A stretch of 64,000 nucleotides of DNA from DASUPK01 sp963774305 (GTDB taxonomy: Bacteria; Actinomycetota; Thermoleophilia; Solirubrobacterales; 70-9), in contig CAVZEM010000008.1 of the NCBI GenBank assembly GCA_963774305.1, positions 186,001-250,000 of the forward strand, given 5' to 3'. Shown piece after piece: positions 8,565 through 17,828 of this stretch. The position numbers and the translations under genes are program-made. The notes below the pieces were generated by a model. That model was not told the DNA's origin and made no database searches. It saw nothing but the letters and a program-made list of their open reading frames with translations. Each line of letters starts with the position of its first letter. Positions within the stretch are counted from its first letter, which is position 1.

Positions 8565-9734
8565 ATGAGCCGGGCCAGGCGACGCGGTCTGATCCGCCTC
8601 GCGGCGCTGCTGTCCTCGATCGCCGCGCTGCTCGTCTGGTTCTTCGCCACCGGCGGGCTCGGCGGGGGCACTCAGCCCGCGACGACGCCCGCCGGAAGCG
8701 CTCGCAAGTCCCAGTCGCCCCGGATCCCTCCCCTGCTCGACCCCAACGACGTCTACGCAGCGGATCGGCCGGGACGACTGTCACCGGTCGTACGCCGGTT
8801 CCCCTCCCGCGTCTACGTCCCGAACAGCGAGAGCAACACGGTGAGCGTGATCAACCCGCACACCTACAGGGTGATCGGGCAGTTCCCGGTGGGCGCACTT
8901 CCCCAGCACGTCGTGCCCTCCTACGACCTCAGAACCCTCTGGGTGAACAACGACGAGAGCAACAGCCTGACGCCCATCAGTCCGGCCACCGGACGGCCGG
9001 GCAGGCCGGTCCCGGTGACGGACCCGTACAACCTCTACTTCACGCCGGATGGCCGCTACGCGATCGTGGTCGAAGAGAGAATGCAGACGCTGGCGTTCCG
9101 CGATCCGCACACGATGAGGCTGCACAAGTCCGTCGCGATTCCATGTTCCGGGATCAACCACATGGACTTCACGGCCGACGGCCGCTATCTGCTGGCCAGC
9201 TGTGAGTTCGACGGGAAGGTGGTCAAGGTCGATCTCTCCCGGCAGAAGGTCGTCGGATCGACGGTGCTCGACGCCGGGGGCATGCCACAGGACGTGAAGC
9301 TCTCCCCCGACGGCAAGGTCTTCTACGTCGCTGACATGTCGGCGGGCGGCGTCTGGATGGTCGACGCGAACACCATGAAGAAGGTCGGCTTCATCAGGAC
9401 CGGCGCGGGAGCGCATGGCCTCTACGTCAGCCGCGACTCGAAGTACCTCTACGTCTCCGACCGCAGCGCGGGCGAGGTCTCGGTCATCTCTTTCGCCACC
9501 CGCAAGGTCGTCCACACCTGGCACATCTCGGGCGGCAGCCCGGACATGGGCGGCGTCTCAGCCGACGGCCGGGTTCTCTGGCTCTCCGGGCGCTACGGCG
9601 GAGAGGTCTACGCGATCAGCACGCGCAACGGGCACCTGCTGGCGCGGATACCGGTCGGCAGCGGCCCACACGGCCTCTGCGTGTATCCCCAGCCCGGGCG
9701 CTACTCGCTCGGGCACACCGGCGTATTCCGCTAG
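8565..9734 (+). CDS. Membrane-anchored YncE/YVTN-type beta-propeller protein
   Basis: 389 aa. An N-terminal transmembrane helix (residues 9-27) and a Gly/Thr/Ser linker precede a seven-bladed-type YVTN propeller, with repeats such as RVYVPNSESNTVSVINPHT, KVFYVADMSAGGVWMVDANT and YLYVSDRSAGEVSVISFAT. Proteins of this fold serve as surface or periplasmic binding scaffolds; no catalytic motif is recognised. It faces away from the kelch protein at 7452-8456 and shares an almost identical membrane anchor with it, suggesting that the pair act together outside the cell. Confidence 0.88.
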   Translation: MSRARRRGLIRLAALLSSIAALLVWFFATGGLGGGTQPATTPAGSARKSQSPRIPPLLDPNDVYAADRPGRLSPVVRRFPSRVYVPNSESNTVSVINPHTYRVIGQFPVGALPQHVVPSYDLRTLWVNNDESNSLTPISPATGRPGRPVPVTDPYNLYFTPDGRYAIVVEERMQTLAFRDPHTMRLHKSVAIPCSGINHMDFTADGRYLLASCEFDGKVVKVDLSRQKVVGSTVLDAGGMPQDVKLSPDGKVFYVADMSAGGVWMVDANTMKKVGFIRTGAGAHGLYVSRDSKYLYVSDRSAGEVSVISFATRKVVHTWHISGGSPDMGGVSADGRVLWLSGRYGGEVYAISTRNGHLLARIPVGSGPHGLCVYPQPGRYSLGHTGVFR

Positions 9735-9743
9735 CTCGTCAGA

Positions 9744-9980
9744 TCAGGGTGAGATGTTGCCGCGATCCACGTCGAAGATGAGCGTCGGCGAGACACGCGA
9801 ATCGGCGCAGCTGATGATCGCCGCAAAGGGCTGCTGGCCGGCGGCACGGTCCTCTCCGAGCGGCGCATAGTCCCACAGCTCCAGCTTCCTCTGCTGGTGG
9901 CGGCGATTGCCCTCGAGCAACGCGGCCAGCGCCTCGTCCGGGTTCTCAGGCGACTGAGGCACCGGGGACGAGTATTCCAT
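9744..9980 (-). pseudogene. Truncated beta-carbonic anhydrase (N-terminal fragment)
   Basis: From the ATG at 9980 the frame encodes 78 aa with the start of a beta-carbonic anhydrase: NPDEALAALLEGNRRH and FAAIISCADSRVSP, the CxDSR zinc and active-site motif. It stops after IFDVDRGNISP at 9744. The rest of the enzyme (about 100 residues, including the His-x-x-Cys zinc ligands) is missing, and the neighbouring convergent propeller gene ends only 9 bp away, so there is no room for it. No catalytic activity is expected. It is probably a deletion remnant, not a simple frameshift. Confidence 0.75.
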
Positions 9981-10074
9981 CCATGTAACCGCAGACGCCG
10001 CCGGATGACTGAACTGCGTGAGCTCACTGGCCCTCGCCCTGCCGCGGCCCCTGAACAGGCAAGATGCCGGTCTG

Positions 10075-10737
10075 ATGCCACGGATCGGCGGCAAGGGCAG
10101 CTCGACGGCGAGTGACCAGGACGCCGCGCTGGTCGAGCGCCTGCGCGACGGCGACGAGTCGGCATTCACCGAGCTGATCGACGCCTACGGGGCGACGATG
10201 CTGCGGGTCGCCCAGATGTTCGTCCGCGACCGGGCGACCGCGGAGGAGGTAGTCCAGGAGACCTGGCTCGCGGTCCTCAACGGCATCGACCGCTTCGAGG
10301 GGCGCTCGAGTCTCAAGACCTGGCTCTTCCGGATCCTCACCAACCGTGCGAAGACCAGGGCGCAGCGCGAGGGGCGCATGGTCCCGTTCTCCTCGCTGGC
10401 GGGGGCGGGCGAGGACGACGAGCCGTCGGTCGACCCCGACCGCTTCCTCGGTCCCGACTCGGCGCACCCGGGGGCCTGGGCGGCACCGCCGCGGGCCTGG
10501 CCCCAGGACAAGGTGCTGGAGCGGGAGACGCTGGGCGTGATCCAGATGGCGATCGACCAACTGCCAGAGGCGCAGCGCGACGTGATCCGCCTGCGAGACG
10601 TCGCGGGATGGACCCCCATGGAGGTGTCCGACGCGCTCGAGATCACCGACGGGAACCAGCGGGTCCTGCTCCACCGGGCGCGCTCCAAGGTTCGTGCGGC
10701 GCTGGAGATGTACCTGGACCCGGAGGTGGCGAGGTGA
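10075..10737 (+). CDS. ECF-type RNA polymerase sigma factor
   Basis: About 220 aa from the ATG at 10075; an upstream GTG at 10018 would add 19 residues with no visible conservation. The sigma-2 region (FTELIDAYGATMLRVAQMF and AEEVVQETWLAVLNGIDRF) and the sigma-4 helix-turn-helix region (LPEAQRDVIRLRDVAGWTP, then LLHRARSKVRAAL) are clear. They are separated by a long acidic, Pro/Trp-containing linker. It directs RNA polymerase to stress promoters. Its stop overlaps the start of an anti-sigma gene (GTGA), a classic co-translated pair. Confidence 0.93.
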   Translation: MPRIGGKGSSTASDQDAALVERLRDGDESAFTELIDAYGATMLRVAQMFVRDRATAEEVVQETWLAVLNGIDRFEGRSSLKTWLFRILTNRAKTRAQREGRMVPFSSLAGAGEDDEPSVDPDRFLGPDSAHPGAWAAPPRAWPQDKVLERETLGVIQMAIDQLPEAQRDVIRLRDVAGWTPMEVSDALEITDGNQRVLLHRARSKVRAALEMYLDPEVAR

Positions 10738-10997
10738 GCCTCTTTACGCGTGAGATGGCGTGCCAGGAGCTCGTCGAGCTGGTCACCGCCTACTTCGAGG
10801 GAAGCCTGTCGCGGTCGGACCGGCGCCGCTTCCGCGCCCACATCAGCGGCTGCGATCACTGCACCGCGTACGTCGAGCAGCTGCGGCTGGTGATCGAGGC
10901 GAGCGGCAGGCTCACCGAGGACGACATCAATCCGCGGGCGCGGGAGGAGCTGCTCGAGGCCTTCCGTGGCTGGAAGGACGGCCGCTCGGCCGGTTAG
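10734..10997 (+). CDS. zf-HC2 anti-sigma factor
   Basis: 87 aa starting at a GTG that overlaps the sigma-factor stop; an ATG at 10755 is an alternative. It carries the zinc-binding anti-sigma pattern (HISGCDHC, H-x3-C-x2-C) after CQELVELVTAYFEGSLS. There is no transmembrane helix, so this is a soluble anti-sigma that holds the ECF factor inactive until a signal, often redox, disturbs the zinc site. Its end overlaps the convergent trehalose synthase gene by 4 nt. Confidence 0.9.
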   Translation: MSLFTREMACQELVELVTAYFEGSLSRSDRRRFRAHISGCDHCTAYVEQLRLVIEASGRLTEDDINPRAREELLEAFRGWKDGRSAG

Positions 10998-12418
10998 GCC
11001 TCATCGGAGTCGAGCATCCCGGCGAGCAGCCCGAGGTACTGGAGCAGGTGCCTCGTGCCGAGGAATTGCTCGACCACCCGCTGCCGCGCCGCCTCCCCCA
11101 TCCTCGCGGCGCGGTCGGGGTCCTGCAGCAACCCGTCGATTGCGCGTCCCACGGACTCCAGATCCGTCGGATCGACGAGGACGCCCGAAACGCCATCCTC
11201 GATCTGGTCCTGGATGCCGCCAACCGCGCCGGCCACCACCGGCTTCGACTTCCACATGGCCTCGGCGACGGTCAGACCGAATCCCTCGGCGAGGCTCTTC
11301 TGCAGGACGACGTCAGATCGCCGCTGGATCGCGTTGACCATCGCGGCGTTCTCGGCGACGTCGTCCATCGGCAGGGTGGCGAGATGGACCCGGGCACGCA
11401 GCTCGGGACCTAGGCCCTCCCGCTGGGCCCGGACGTCCGCGAGGACCTCGGCCCCCTCAGGGTCGTCGGCGACCCCGGCGACCGAGGGGCCGACGAGCAG
11501 GAGGTGCGCGTCGGCCGTCCGGCAGTGCTCGGCGAAAGCGCGCAGAACACCAACCGGGTCCTTGAGCCGGTCCCAGCGCGACACCTGCGTGATCAGAGGG
11601 GCGTCATCGGGCACCGGCCCATCCTGGTCGAGGTCGGCATGCCGGTCCACCCGCGCCTCGCTGCCATCCAGGTGACGGAAGATCGCGTTGGTGAAGTGGT
11701 CGCCCGAACCGATGCCGATGAGGGCGAGGATCGACCGGACGGCCTCCGGATCGAGGTCCTGGTTCTTCGGCGAGAAGATGTCGATCGAGGGAGGGACGAT
11801 CCAGGTCCGGTCTCCATCGAGGCCGTCCCAGGCAAACCGCTTCCGCGAGAAGACGTATGCGTCCGCGTCCTGGATGTACGGGCGCAGGAACTCCCAGGCC
11901 TCGTGGGCGTATCGCCCCGGATTGTCGATGCCGATGTGACAGCGCCAGACCACACTCACCTCGGCCGACTTGACGTGGGGAACCAGCCCGGCGGGCTGCG
12001 GGTCGTGGAAATAGACGATGTCTCCCTTGCGGGCCAGTCCGGTGAGCTCGTCGGCGCTCTGCATGAGGCCCCGCTGATAGATCTCGTGTTCGGCGGGACC
12101 GAGCTCACCGTCGTCACCGGGGGACTCGTGCAGATGGTTGTGGAGCCGCTTGGTGAGCCTGAAGAACTCCGGGCTGCCGCCGATCGTCAACCATCGCAGG
12201 TCTACCCCCGCCCCCCGACCGTAGGCGAGCAGGGAGTGCAGCATCTCGGCGACACCCCCGCCGCGGGCGGTTGAGTTGACGTGCCAGACGATGCGGCCGC
12301 GCAGCACTTCATGGGCCCTCGCGATCGCCTCCTCGACCTCGGCGTAGCCGTCGCCGAGGAGGGGCCGGAAACGCTCTGTGGAGATCGCCGTGATCGGGAC
12401 TTCCTGCAATGCCGCCAT
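10994..12418 (-). CDS. treT: Trehalose synthase TreT-like glycosyltransferase (GT4)
   Basis: 474 aa from the ATG at 12418; an upstream ATG at 12469 would add 17 unremarkable residues and abut the divergent ZIP gene. The family (trehalose glycosyltransferring synthase) joins NDP-glucose and glucose to make trehalose, an osmo- and desiccation protectant. Visible features are the N-terminal glycine loop GRIVWHVNSTARGGGVAEML, VVWRCHIGIDNPG, and the C-terminal GT4 donor site with EGFGLTVAEAMWKSKPVVA. It stands alone, next to a sigma/anti-sigma pair. Confidence 0.9.
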   Translation of the reverse strand: MAALQEVPITAISTERFRPLLGDGYAEVEEAIARAHEVLRGRIVWHVNSTARGGGVAEMLHSLLAYGRGAGVDLRWLTIGGSPEFFRLTKRLHNHLHESPGDDGELGPAEHEIYQRGLMQSADELTGLARKGDIVYFHDPQPAGLVPHVKSAEVSVVWRCHIGIDNPGRYAHEAWEFLRPYIQDADAYVFSRKRFAWDGLDGDRTWIVPPSIDIFSPKNQDLDPEAVRSILALIGIGSGDHFTNAIFRHLDGSEARVDRHADLDQDGPVPDDAPLITQVSRWDRLKDPVGVLRAFAEHCRTADAHLLLVGPSVAGVADDPEGAEVLADVRAQREGLGPELRARVHLATLPMDDVAENAAMVNAIQRRSDVVLQKSLAEGFGLTVAEAMWKSKPVVAGAVGGIQDQIEDGVSGVLVDPTDLESVGRAIDGLLQDPDRAARMGEAARQRVVEQFLGTRHLLQYLGLLAGMLDSDEA

Positions 12419-12472
12419 CGAGACAGACCCTAGGGTGCCGGGGCCCTCCGCGCCAGCGCTTACGCTCATTTG

Positions 12473-13207
12473 GTGCTGATCCTGCTCCTGGCGGCGACCG
12501 CGACGGCTCTCGCCACCGGACTCGGCGCGGTGCCGGTGTTCTGGCTCGGCGGACGGGCCTCGGCGTGGCAGCCGGCCCTGTACGGACTGGCGGCCGGAGC
12601 GATGACGGTCGCCTCGATCGTCGGACTCCTCGAGCCCGGCTTCGACAAGGGCCCCACCGTGGCGGTGATCGCCGGGCTTGGGACCGGAGTCCTATTCCTG
12701 GTCGTTACCCGCATCGCGCTGAGCCGCTCGGAAGTTGAGTTCGGAGGGCGGCACGGGCCGGGCGCGAGGCTCTCGGTCCTCGTCTTCCTGGTGCTGCTCG
12801 TCCACAGTCTTCCCGAGGGCTTCTCGATCGGGACCGCCTACGCCTCGGACGTCTCCGGCCTGAGCCTGTTCGTGATCCTGGCGATCGGGCTGCAGAACGT
12901 CCCCGAGGGGACCAGCGTCGCCGTGCCGATGGCAGAGGCGGGATACAGCCGGGCCCAGATGTTCTGGGCGGCGGTGCTGACGAGCATCCCGCAGCCGATC
13001 GGAGCCGCGATCGCATACCTGCTGGTTCGAACATTCGAGGACCTGCTCCCCTTCTCCTTCGGTTTCGCGGCGGGCGCCATGCTCGCGCTGGTCGTCTCCG
13101 ACCTGGCGCCCCGCGCGCTGCGCGGCGCAGGCGGCGGGCGCGGCGCGCTCGGGGCGCTCGCCGGCGCGGGAACGATGCTCGGGCTGAGCGCCGCGCTCGG
13201 CGTCTAG
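12473..13207 (+). CDS. ZIP-family divalent metal transporter
   Basis: About 244 aa with eight predicted membrane helices. The two metal-site helices are clear: HSLPEGFSIG (helix 4, H-x-x-P-E-G) and QNVPEGTSVAVP (helix 5, N-x-x-P-E-G). This is a ZIP transporter moving zinc, iron or manganese across the cytoplasmic membrane. The start is GTG 12473 or the TTG three bases earlier. It is divergent from treT with about 54 bp between the starts. Confidence 0.92.
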   Translation: MLILLLAATATALATGLGAVPVFWLGGRASAWQPALYGLAAGAMTVASIVGLLEPGFDKGPTVAVIAGLGTGVLFLVVTRIALSRSEVEFGGRHGPGARLSVLVFLVLLVHSLPEGFSIGTAYASDVSGLSLFVILAIGLQNVPEGTSVAVPMAEAGYSRAQMFWAAVLTSIPQPIGAAIAYLLVRTFEDLLPFSFGFAAGAMLALVVSDLAPRALRGAGGGRGALGALAGAGTMLGLSAALGV

Positions 13208-13314
13208 GCGGCGCCTCCGCCAGATCGCCTTGTTGACTAGGTCGAATTTGTGGCCCCACCGTATCCGACCGCGCGCCGCTCAAGCTGAGGGTCGTTCGGC
13301 CCGATACGTGACGT

Positions 13315-13560
13315 ATGAGCGCCGAGACCAAGCGGGAGCGAGTGGTGCTCGAGACCGAGCGGTACACGATCGTCGGCGAGGTGACCCTCCCCGCCGAGGG
13401 GTTCCACAGCCGGCTCTCCGACCTGCTCAATCGTGAGGGTGTTCAGTTCATCCCGCTGGTGGACGCGACGATCAGCGGCCGCAATGGCGAGCCCCCGATC
13501 CAGCGGCCGTTCATCGCGGTCGCCCGGGACCACGTGCAGCTCGCCTACGAAGCACCCTGA
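13315..13560 (+). CDS. Small conserved protein of unknown function (DUF6812-like)
   Basis: 81 aa, soluble. Reads RVVLETERYTIVGEVTLPAEGF, then a region predicted as beta strands ending in FIAVARDHVQLAYEA. I recall similar small proteins in actinobacteria grouped as DUF6812; that assignment is from memory. The gene is convergent with yqgE, and the two stops are adjacent (13560/13561). Confidence 0.75.
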   Translation: MSAETKRERVVLETERYTIVGEVTLPAEGFHSRLSDLLNREGVQFIPLVDATISGRNGEPPIQRPFIAVARDHVQLAYEAP

Positions 13561-14085
13561 TCAGTTGACCGACGGGTCCGGGGGCATCCGCGCGAGCAGC
13601 GCGTACTCGCCCCCCTTGCGGGAGAGGACGTCCGCCCACAGATCTCCATCTCCGAACGGGTCGTCGGGACGGGCTGACTCGATTATCCAGGCCTCCTGCT
13701 CGAGCTCACCGTCGAGCTGGCCGGCGCCCCAGCCGGCGTAACCCGCGAAGACGCGGAGACGCAAGAGCTCCGGAGGCTCGTCGAGGTCCACCATGCCCAC
13801 GGTCCCGACGATCAGCTTCGTCGCGTCCGCTGGATCGGGGTGCTCGCCGATCGCGGTGACGGCGTTGGGCTGCACGGGTCCGCCGACGTGGAGGAGGTGC
13901 TCGTCGCCGATCAGATCCGCCAGCTCCGGCGACGCCTCCCCGACCGTCGTCTCCGAGGGCCTGTTGAGCACCAGGCCGAACGCGCCCTCCTCGGAGTGCT
14001 CCACCATCAGGATCACGGTCCGGTGGAAGTAGTCGGGCATGCTCGGCGAGGCGATCAGCAGCTTGCCGTTGAGGCTCTCATGCAT
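13561..14085 (-). CDS. YqgE/AlgH family protein (DUF179)
   Basis: 174 aa. The family signature is visible from the first residues (LNGKLLIASPSMPDYFHRTVI), then GAFGLVLNRPSE, HVGGPVQ and FAGYAGWGAGQLDGEL. The biochemical role of the family is unsettled. Full length, with ATG at 14085. Divergent from the GST-like gene with 40 bp between them. Confidence 0.93.
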   Translation of the reverse strand: MHESLNGKLLIASPSMPDYFHRTVILMVEHSEEGAFGLVLNRPSETTVGEASPELADLIGDEHLLHVGGPVQPNAVTAIGEHPDPADATKLIVGTVGMVDLDEPPELLRLRVFAGYAGWGAGQLDGELEQEAWIIESARPDDPFGDGDLWADVLSRKGGEYALLARMPPDPSVN

Positions 14086-14125
14086 GAGCTGAAGTCTGAA
14101 GGACGCCGGTCAATAGGCTCCGTCC

Positions 14126-14863
14126 ATGGGGATCAAGCTCTACGGCACGAAGCCATCGCCACCCGCCCACTCCGCCCGCCTGATGCTCGAGTCGAAGGGC
14201 CTCGATTACAAGCCGATCTGGCTCCTCCCGGGCCTGCATCCGGCATTGCTGAGGACGCGCGGGTTCCGCGGCGGAACCGTCCCCGCGATCAAGATCGACG
14301 GCCGCAAGGTGCAGGAGTCCCGCGCGATTTCGCGCGCGCTCGACGAGCTCGAGCCCGAGCCACCGCTGTTCCCGGCCGACCCGCAGCAGCGCCTCGAGGT
14401 GGAGGAGGCTGAGCGGTGGGGCGACGAGGTTCTCCAGGACGTGCCGCGACGGATCATCCGCTGGATGTCGGTGCACCGGCCCGAGACGCGGGTGATGATC
14501 GCCGAGGAGATCGGGGTCCCCTTCCCCAGATTCGCCGCCTGGATCAACGCTCCAACCGCGCGACGCATGGCCAACAAGGTTGACAGCGACGCTCAGATCC
14601 AGAACGCGATCGCGCAGGTGCCGGAGGTGCTGGACCACGTGGACGAGCTGATCGCCGGGGGTGTGATCGGCGGTGAGGAGCCGAATGCCGCGGACCTCCA
14701 GATCGCCACCTCGGTGCGGGCCCTGCTCACCGTCAGGGATCTGGACGCCGTCACCAGGGGCCGCCCTTCGGCGGATCTGGCGATGAGGCTGGTTCCGGAG
14801 TTCGGGAATGACTTCCCCGCCGGCCTGCTGCCGGCGGAGATGACGGCCTCGCTCGCTACCTAG
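14126..14863 (+). CDS. Glutathione S-transferase-like protein
   Basis: 245 aa. The N-terminal thioredoxin-fold domain (IKLYGTKPSPPAHSARLMLESKGLDY, then GGTVPAIKIDGRKVQESRAISRALDE) matches GST N-terminal domains, including the cis-Pro VPAI and the ES motif. An all-helical C-terminal domain follows. There is no Cys at the CxxC position. Actinobacteria usually use mycothiol, so the thiol substrate is uncertain. Its end overlaps the convergent alcohol dehydrogenase gene by 4 nt. Confidence 0.82.
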   Translation: MGIKLYGTKPSPPAHSARLMLESKGLDYKPIWLLPGLHPALLRTRGFRGGTVPAIKIDGRKVQESRAISRALDELEPEPPLFPADPQQRLEVEEAERWGDEVLQDVPRRIIRWMSVHRPETRVMIAEEIGVPFPRFAAWINAPTARRMANKVDSDAQIQNAIAQVPEVLDHVDELIAGGVIGGEEPNAADLQIATSVRALLTVRDLDAVTRGRPSADLAMRLVPEFGNDFPAGLLPAEMTASLAT

Positions 14864-15893
14864 GGGGTGAGGACGATCTTGAGCGCCTCGCGGTCGTCGT
14901 AGATGCGGTAGGCCTCGGGCGCTTCGTCGAGCTTCATGTGGTGCGTGACCAGCGGCGCGGGGTCCAGCTTCCCCTCGGAGAGCAGCTCGAGCACGCGGTC
15001 GAGGTGCTTGATCACGTTGGCGTGGCCGCTGGTCAGGGTCAGCGCCTTGATCCAGAGGACGCCCATGTGGACCTCGACGCGCTCGGCGTAGACGCCGGTG
15101 ACCGAGACGGTGCCGGCCTTGCGCGCCAGGCGCAGGCCAGGTCGAGCGCCTCCGGGTGCCCGACGGCCTCGACGGCCAGCTCCACGCCGCGGCCCTCGGT
15201 CAGCTTCTTGACCTCGGCACGCGGGTCCTGCTCGGTCAGGTGCACCGGGGTGGCGCCGAAGGACTCGGCCATCTTCAGGCGGTCCTCCACGGTGTCGATA
15301 GCGACCACCTCCGACGCGCCCGCCGCGAAGGCGGCCTGCACCGCGCACAGCCCGACCGGGCCCAGCCCGAGGATCGCCGCGGTCTCTCCCTCCGCCAAGG
15401 GCCGCGAGTCGATCGCGTGGAACCCGGTCCCCATCACGTCTCCGGCGAACAGCGCGACGTCATCCGAAAGGCCCTCAGGGACCTTCCGCAGGGTGAGGTT
15501 CGCGTGCGGCACCAGCACCTGCTCCGCCTGCGCGCCCTGCAGCGATCCCAGTGTCGCGCCATGTCCGTAGACGCGCGCCTCGTCGCACTTGTGGAACTCC
15601 TCGCGCCGGCAGAAGAAGCACTTCCCGCAGGCCGTGCCGTAGGTCCCCAGCACGCGGTCGCCGACCGCCACGCGGGTCACCTCGTCGCCCGCCGCGATCA
15701 CCTCGCCGACGAACTCGTGGCCGATCACGAATCCCGGCTCGATCTGGACGCGTCCGTGGTAGATGTGGAGGTCCGATCCGCAGATGCCGCTGGCCTCGAC
15801 GCGGACGATCGCGTCGTCCGCGGCAAGGAGCTCGGGCTCGGGCACGTCGTCGAGCCGGACCTCGCCGGGCGCCTGGAAGGTGACCGCGCGCAT
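14860..15893 (-). CDS. Zinc-dependent alcohol dehydrogenase (MDR family; frameshift near 15136)
   Basis: Medium-chain dehydrogenase that oxidises an alcohol or polyol with NAD(P). Catalytic zinc ligands are in GICGSDLH and GHEFVGEV, the four structural-zinc Cys are in CGKCFFCRREEFHKC, and the Rossmann motif is ILGLGPVGLCAVQ. After HPEALDLA the frame must change to read LRLARKAGTVSVTGVYAERV and continue to the stop at 14860. The break lies at 15135-15137, where a run of three C on the coding strand appears to have lost one. Both halves are well conserved, so a sequence error is likely. It is divergent from the SDR gene. Confidence 0.88.
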
Positions 15894-15938
15894 GGACAGA
15901 GCCTATGAGAGGATCGCTGTGCGACGAAAGGAGAGGTC

Positions 15939-16793
15939 ATGGGGATCGAGAAGTCGCGGCCGGTGCTGATCACGGGCTGCTCGACGGGGATCGGAAGGGC
16001 GACCGCGGAGCGGCTCGCGGACGACGGCTGGAACGTGCACGCCACGGCGCGGCGCCTGGATGCGATCGAGGAGCTCGGCAAGAGGGGCTGCAAGACCGGT
16101 GAGCTGGACGTCACCGACGAGCGCTCGATGAAGAAGGCCGTCGACGAGGTCGAGAAGGACGGTCCGATCGGCGCCCTGATCAACAACGCGGGCTACAGCC
16201 AGAGCGGCGCGATCGAGACGATCCCGATGGAAAGCGTCCGCAGGCAGTTCGAGACGAACGTCTTCGGCCTGATGCGCATGTGCCAGTTGGTGCTTCCGGC
16301 GATGCGAGGCGCGGGCTCGGGCCGGATCGTGAACCTGAGCTCGATGGGCGGCAAGCTGACCTTCCCGGGCGGCGGCGTCTACCACGCCACCAAGCACGCG
16401 GTGGAGGCCCTCTCCGACGCGCTGCGCTTCGAGGTCAAGGAGTTCGGGATCGAGGTCGTGATCATCGAGCCCGGCCTGATCATCACCGAGTTCGGCGAGA
16501 CGGCCAACGCCAGCATCGGCGCCGTCGAGGATCACGGCCCCTACGCCAAGTTCAACGAGGACGTGGGCAGGGTGACCGCCAACGCCTACACCGGGCCGAT
16601 GGCGAGATTCGGCGCCGGCCCCGACGCCGTCGCGAAGAAGATCGCGAAGGCGCTCACCTCGAGGCGGCCGAGCACGCGATACAAGGTGACCCCCTCGGCC
16701 GGGGCGATGATGGGGATGAGGAGCCTGATGACGGACCGGATGTGGGACCGCTTCGTGCGCTCGCAGTACCCCCCGCCGAAGCCGGAAGCCTGA
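15939..16793 (+). CDS. Short-chain dehydrogenase/reductase (SDR)
   Basis: 284 aa classical SDR. Cofactor motif TGCSTGIG (residues 13-20), NNAG near 87, and active-site Ser (NLSSMGG) with YHATK. It oxidises or reduces an unknown substrate with NAD(P)H. The ATG is preceded by GGAGAGGTC, a good ribosome binding site. Divergent from the zinc alcohol dehydrogenase with 45 bp between. Confidence 0.92.
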   Translation: MGIEKSRPVLITGCSTGIGRATAERLADDGWNVHATARRLDAIEELGKRGCKTGELDVTDERSMKKAVDEVEKDGPIGALINNAGYSQSGAIETIPMESVRRQFETNVFGLMRMCQLVLPAMRGAGSGRIVNLSSMGGKLTFPGGGVYHATKHAVEALSDALRFEVKEFGIEVVIIEPGLIITEFGETANASIGAVEDHGPYAKFNEDVGRVTANAYTGPMARFGAGPDAVAKKIAKALTSRRPSTRYKVTPSAGAMMGMRSLMTDRMWDRFVRSQYPPPKPEA

Positions 16794-16817
16794 CCGGTGC
16801 GGACATAGAGTCGGCCT

Positions 16818-17828
16818 ATGGATGCCGGGCTCGCGGTCGCAGTGGCACTGGCGATCGCCTTCGCGGTCACGAACGGCCTGCACGACGCCTCCAACTCGAT
16901 TGCCACGCTGGTCGCGACACGGGCCGCGCGGCCCAGCCAGGCGATCGTCCTGGCCGCGATCTTCAACCTGCTCGGCCCCTTCCTGGTCGGTGCGGCCGTC
17001 GCGGACACGATCGGCGGCATCGTCACCGTCTCCCCCGCCGCCAGCACCGAGGTGATCGGCTGCGGGCTGGCAGCGGCGGTGGCGTGGAATATGACGACCT
17101 GGTGGCTGGGCCTCCCGTCCAGCTCCGGTCACGCCCTGGTCGGGGGACTGGTCGGAGCCGCTCTCGTCGAGGGCGGGCTCGACGCCGTCAACTGGGGCGG
17201 CATCGAGTCGGGGAGGCCGGTCGGCGTGTTCGGGACCCTGATCGCCCTCGCGATCTCTCCGGTCCTCGGCGGTTTCGTCGCGCTGCTGGTGATCCGCGCG
17301 CTGCGGCGCCTGGCGCGTCGGCTGACCCGTGCATGGGACGGCTCGGTCACGGCCGGCCAGTGGACGATGTCCTCGGCGCTCGCCTTCAGCCACGGGGCCA
17401 ATGACGCGCAGAAGGCGGTCGGGGTGATCGCCGCCTTGCTGCTCGGCGCCGGCAAGATCGACTCGCTGAGCGCCCCGAGCTGGGTCACCCTCGCCTGCGC
17501 GGTTGCGCTCACCGTCGGGACGGCGTTTGGCGGTTGGAGGATCATTCGAACCGTGGGCCGCCGCATCTACCGCCTGCAGCCGATCGAGGGGCTGGCCAGC
17601 CAGACCTCCTCGGCCGGCGTGATCCTCGGCGCCTCTCTGCTCGGCGCGCCCACCTCGACGTCACAGGTCGTCGCTTCCTCCGTCGTCGGGATCGGGGGAG
17701 GGCGCAAGCGCCTTCGCCACGTCAACTGGTCGTTGGTCCGGCAGATCGGGCTCGCTTGGCTGATCACGATGCCGATCACGGCACTCCTCGCGGGAGCGGT
17801 CCTCGCGGTCTGGCGGGGGCTGACGTGA
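16818..17828 (+). CDS. pit: PiT-family inorganic phosphate transporter
   Basis: 336 aa with about ten membrane helices and two inverted PHO4 signatures: TNGLHDASNSIATLVATRA near the N-terminus and SHGANDAQKAVGVIAA in the second half. It imports phosphate, probably as a metal-phosphate complex, using the proton gradient. Its TGA overlaps the GTG of the following PhoU-like gene, the usual pit arrangement. Confidence 0.95.
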   Translation: MDAGLAVAVALAIAFAVTNGLHDASNSIATLVATRAARPSQAIVLAAIFNLLGPFLVGAAVADTIGGIVTVSPAASTEVIGCGLAAAVAWNMTTWWLGLPSSSGHALVGGLVGAALVEGGLDAVNWGGIESGRPVGVFGTLIALAISPVLGGFVALLVIRALRRLARRLTRAWDGSVTAGQWTMSSALAFSHGANDAQKAVGVIAALLLGAGKIDSLSAPSWVTLACAVALTVGTAFGGWRIIRTVGRRIYRLQPIEGLASQTSSAGVILGASLLGAPTSTSQVVASSVVGIGGGRKRLRHVNWSLVRQIGLAWLITMPITALLAGAVLAVWRGLT

